A DNA stretch of 64,000 bases from Thalassotalea nanhaiensis (GTDB taxonomy: Bacteria; Pseudomonadota; Gammaproteobacteria; Enterobacterales; Alteromonadaceae). Made by a program: the position numbers and the translations under genes. Below are positions 63,977-64,000 of the stretch, one piece after another. Under the pieces are notes generated by a model. That model was not told where the DNA came from, did no database searches, and saw only the letters and a list, made by a program, of their open reading frames with translations. The stretch lies in contig NZ_CP134146.1 of assembly GCF_031583575.1 (NCBI RefSeq), positions 1 to 64,000 of the forward strand, in the 5' to 3' direction. The first letter of the stretch is position 1, and every line of letters starts with the position of its first letter.

Positions 63977-64000
63977 TTATAACAAGCTGTTCAAGCGGGA
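63977..64000 (+). repeat. attC site 17 (cut by the window end)
   Basis: TTATAACAAGCTGTTCAAG followed by CGGGA is the left end of another attC site, so the array continues to the right. Confidence 0.85.

Larger units (their letters stand above)
54179..64000 (+). mobile_element. Sedentary chromosomal integron (integrase plus cassette array, continues beyond the window)
   Basis: An integron integrase gene reads away from an array of 17 gene cassettes that all point the same way. Between cassettes lie 16 complete attC sites of about 98-105 bases plus one cut by the window end. Most share one sequence family (ends RYYYAAC-like...GTTRRRY-like, central GTTCCGCTTCGCTTCACATTTTAGC), as in Vibrio superintegrons. 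No transposon or resistance gene is seen, so it is of the chromosomal type. Confidence 0.95.

Noticed and set aside
56329-63983. CRISPR-like regularly spaced repeats
   Set aside because: Repeat units are about 100 bases, imperfectly conserved, have complementary arms and separate genes of 200-750 bases. They are attC sites.

Overview
The window reads as a chromosomal segment of a marine gammaproteobacterium of the order Alteromonadales, probably Colwelliaceae (Thalassotalea/Colwellia-like). This assignment rests on gene content, low GC and E. coli-like protein families, and no search was run. It starts exactly at the dnaA start codon, so the sequence was probably rotated to the replication origin, and oriC itself should lie just upstream, outside the window.

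Layout. 1-6041 is the origin operon dnaA-dnaN-recF-gyrB, with two perfect parS centromere sites inside recF. 6338-15423 holds glyQ-glyS, tusA, slt, pepQ, yigZ and trkH. 15492-33000 holds trkA-rsmB-fmt-def (minus strand), a LysM protein, dprA-smg-yrdD, purE-purK, an acyl-CoA synthetase, tsaC-hemF, a PbgA-like membrane sulfatase, ompW, aroE-DUF1488 and a gamma-carbonic anhydrase gene. This is the E. coli trkA-to-rrnD neighbourhood with extra genes inserted. 33212-39241 is a complete rRNA operon: tandem promoters, boxA, 16S, tRNA-Ile, tRNA-Ala, 23S, 5S and terminator. It is followed by a repeat-rich stretch carrying a broken second 5S fragment.

39813-44887 is a surface or envelope-stress module: a DUF3300 protein, a PhoQ/PhoP-like two-component system with a PepSY protein, and a divergent anchored protein. 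Three promoters here share the same TTCAG-N6-TTCAG-N11-(-10) architecture, so they look like one regulon of the local response regulator. 44940-54081 holds an LplT-Aas fusion, an XRE regulator with a candidate operator, a VIT/VWA protein, glmU and a Tsx-like porin.

54179-64000 is a sedentary chromosomal integron: a divergent integron integrase (intI), an acetyltransferase gene, and a co-directional array of 17 cassettes separated by 16 complete attC sites and one partial site. The array runs off the right edge. Cassette genes are small and mostly unknown. Many carry signal peptides or membrane segments. Recognisable ones are a GIY-YIG domain protein, a Tsi6-like immunity protein, a zinc-ribbon protein, and DUF6090-, DUF5677- and DUF4177-like proteins. 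One cassette has no ORF, and one appears to use an ATC start codon. Cassette genes are probably expressed through array promoters or their own short leaders, and are the accessory, mobile part of this otherwise housekeeping region.
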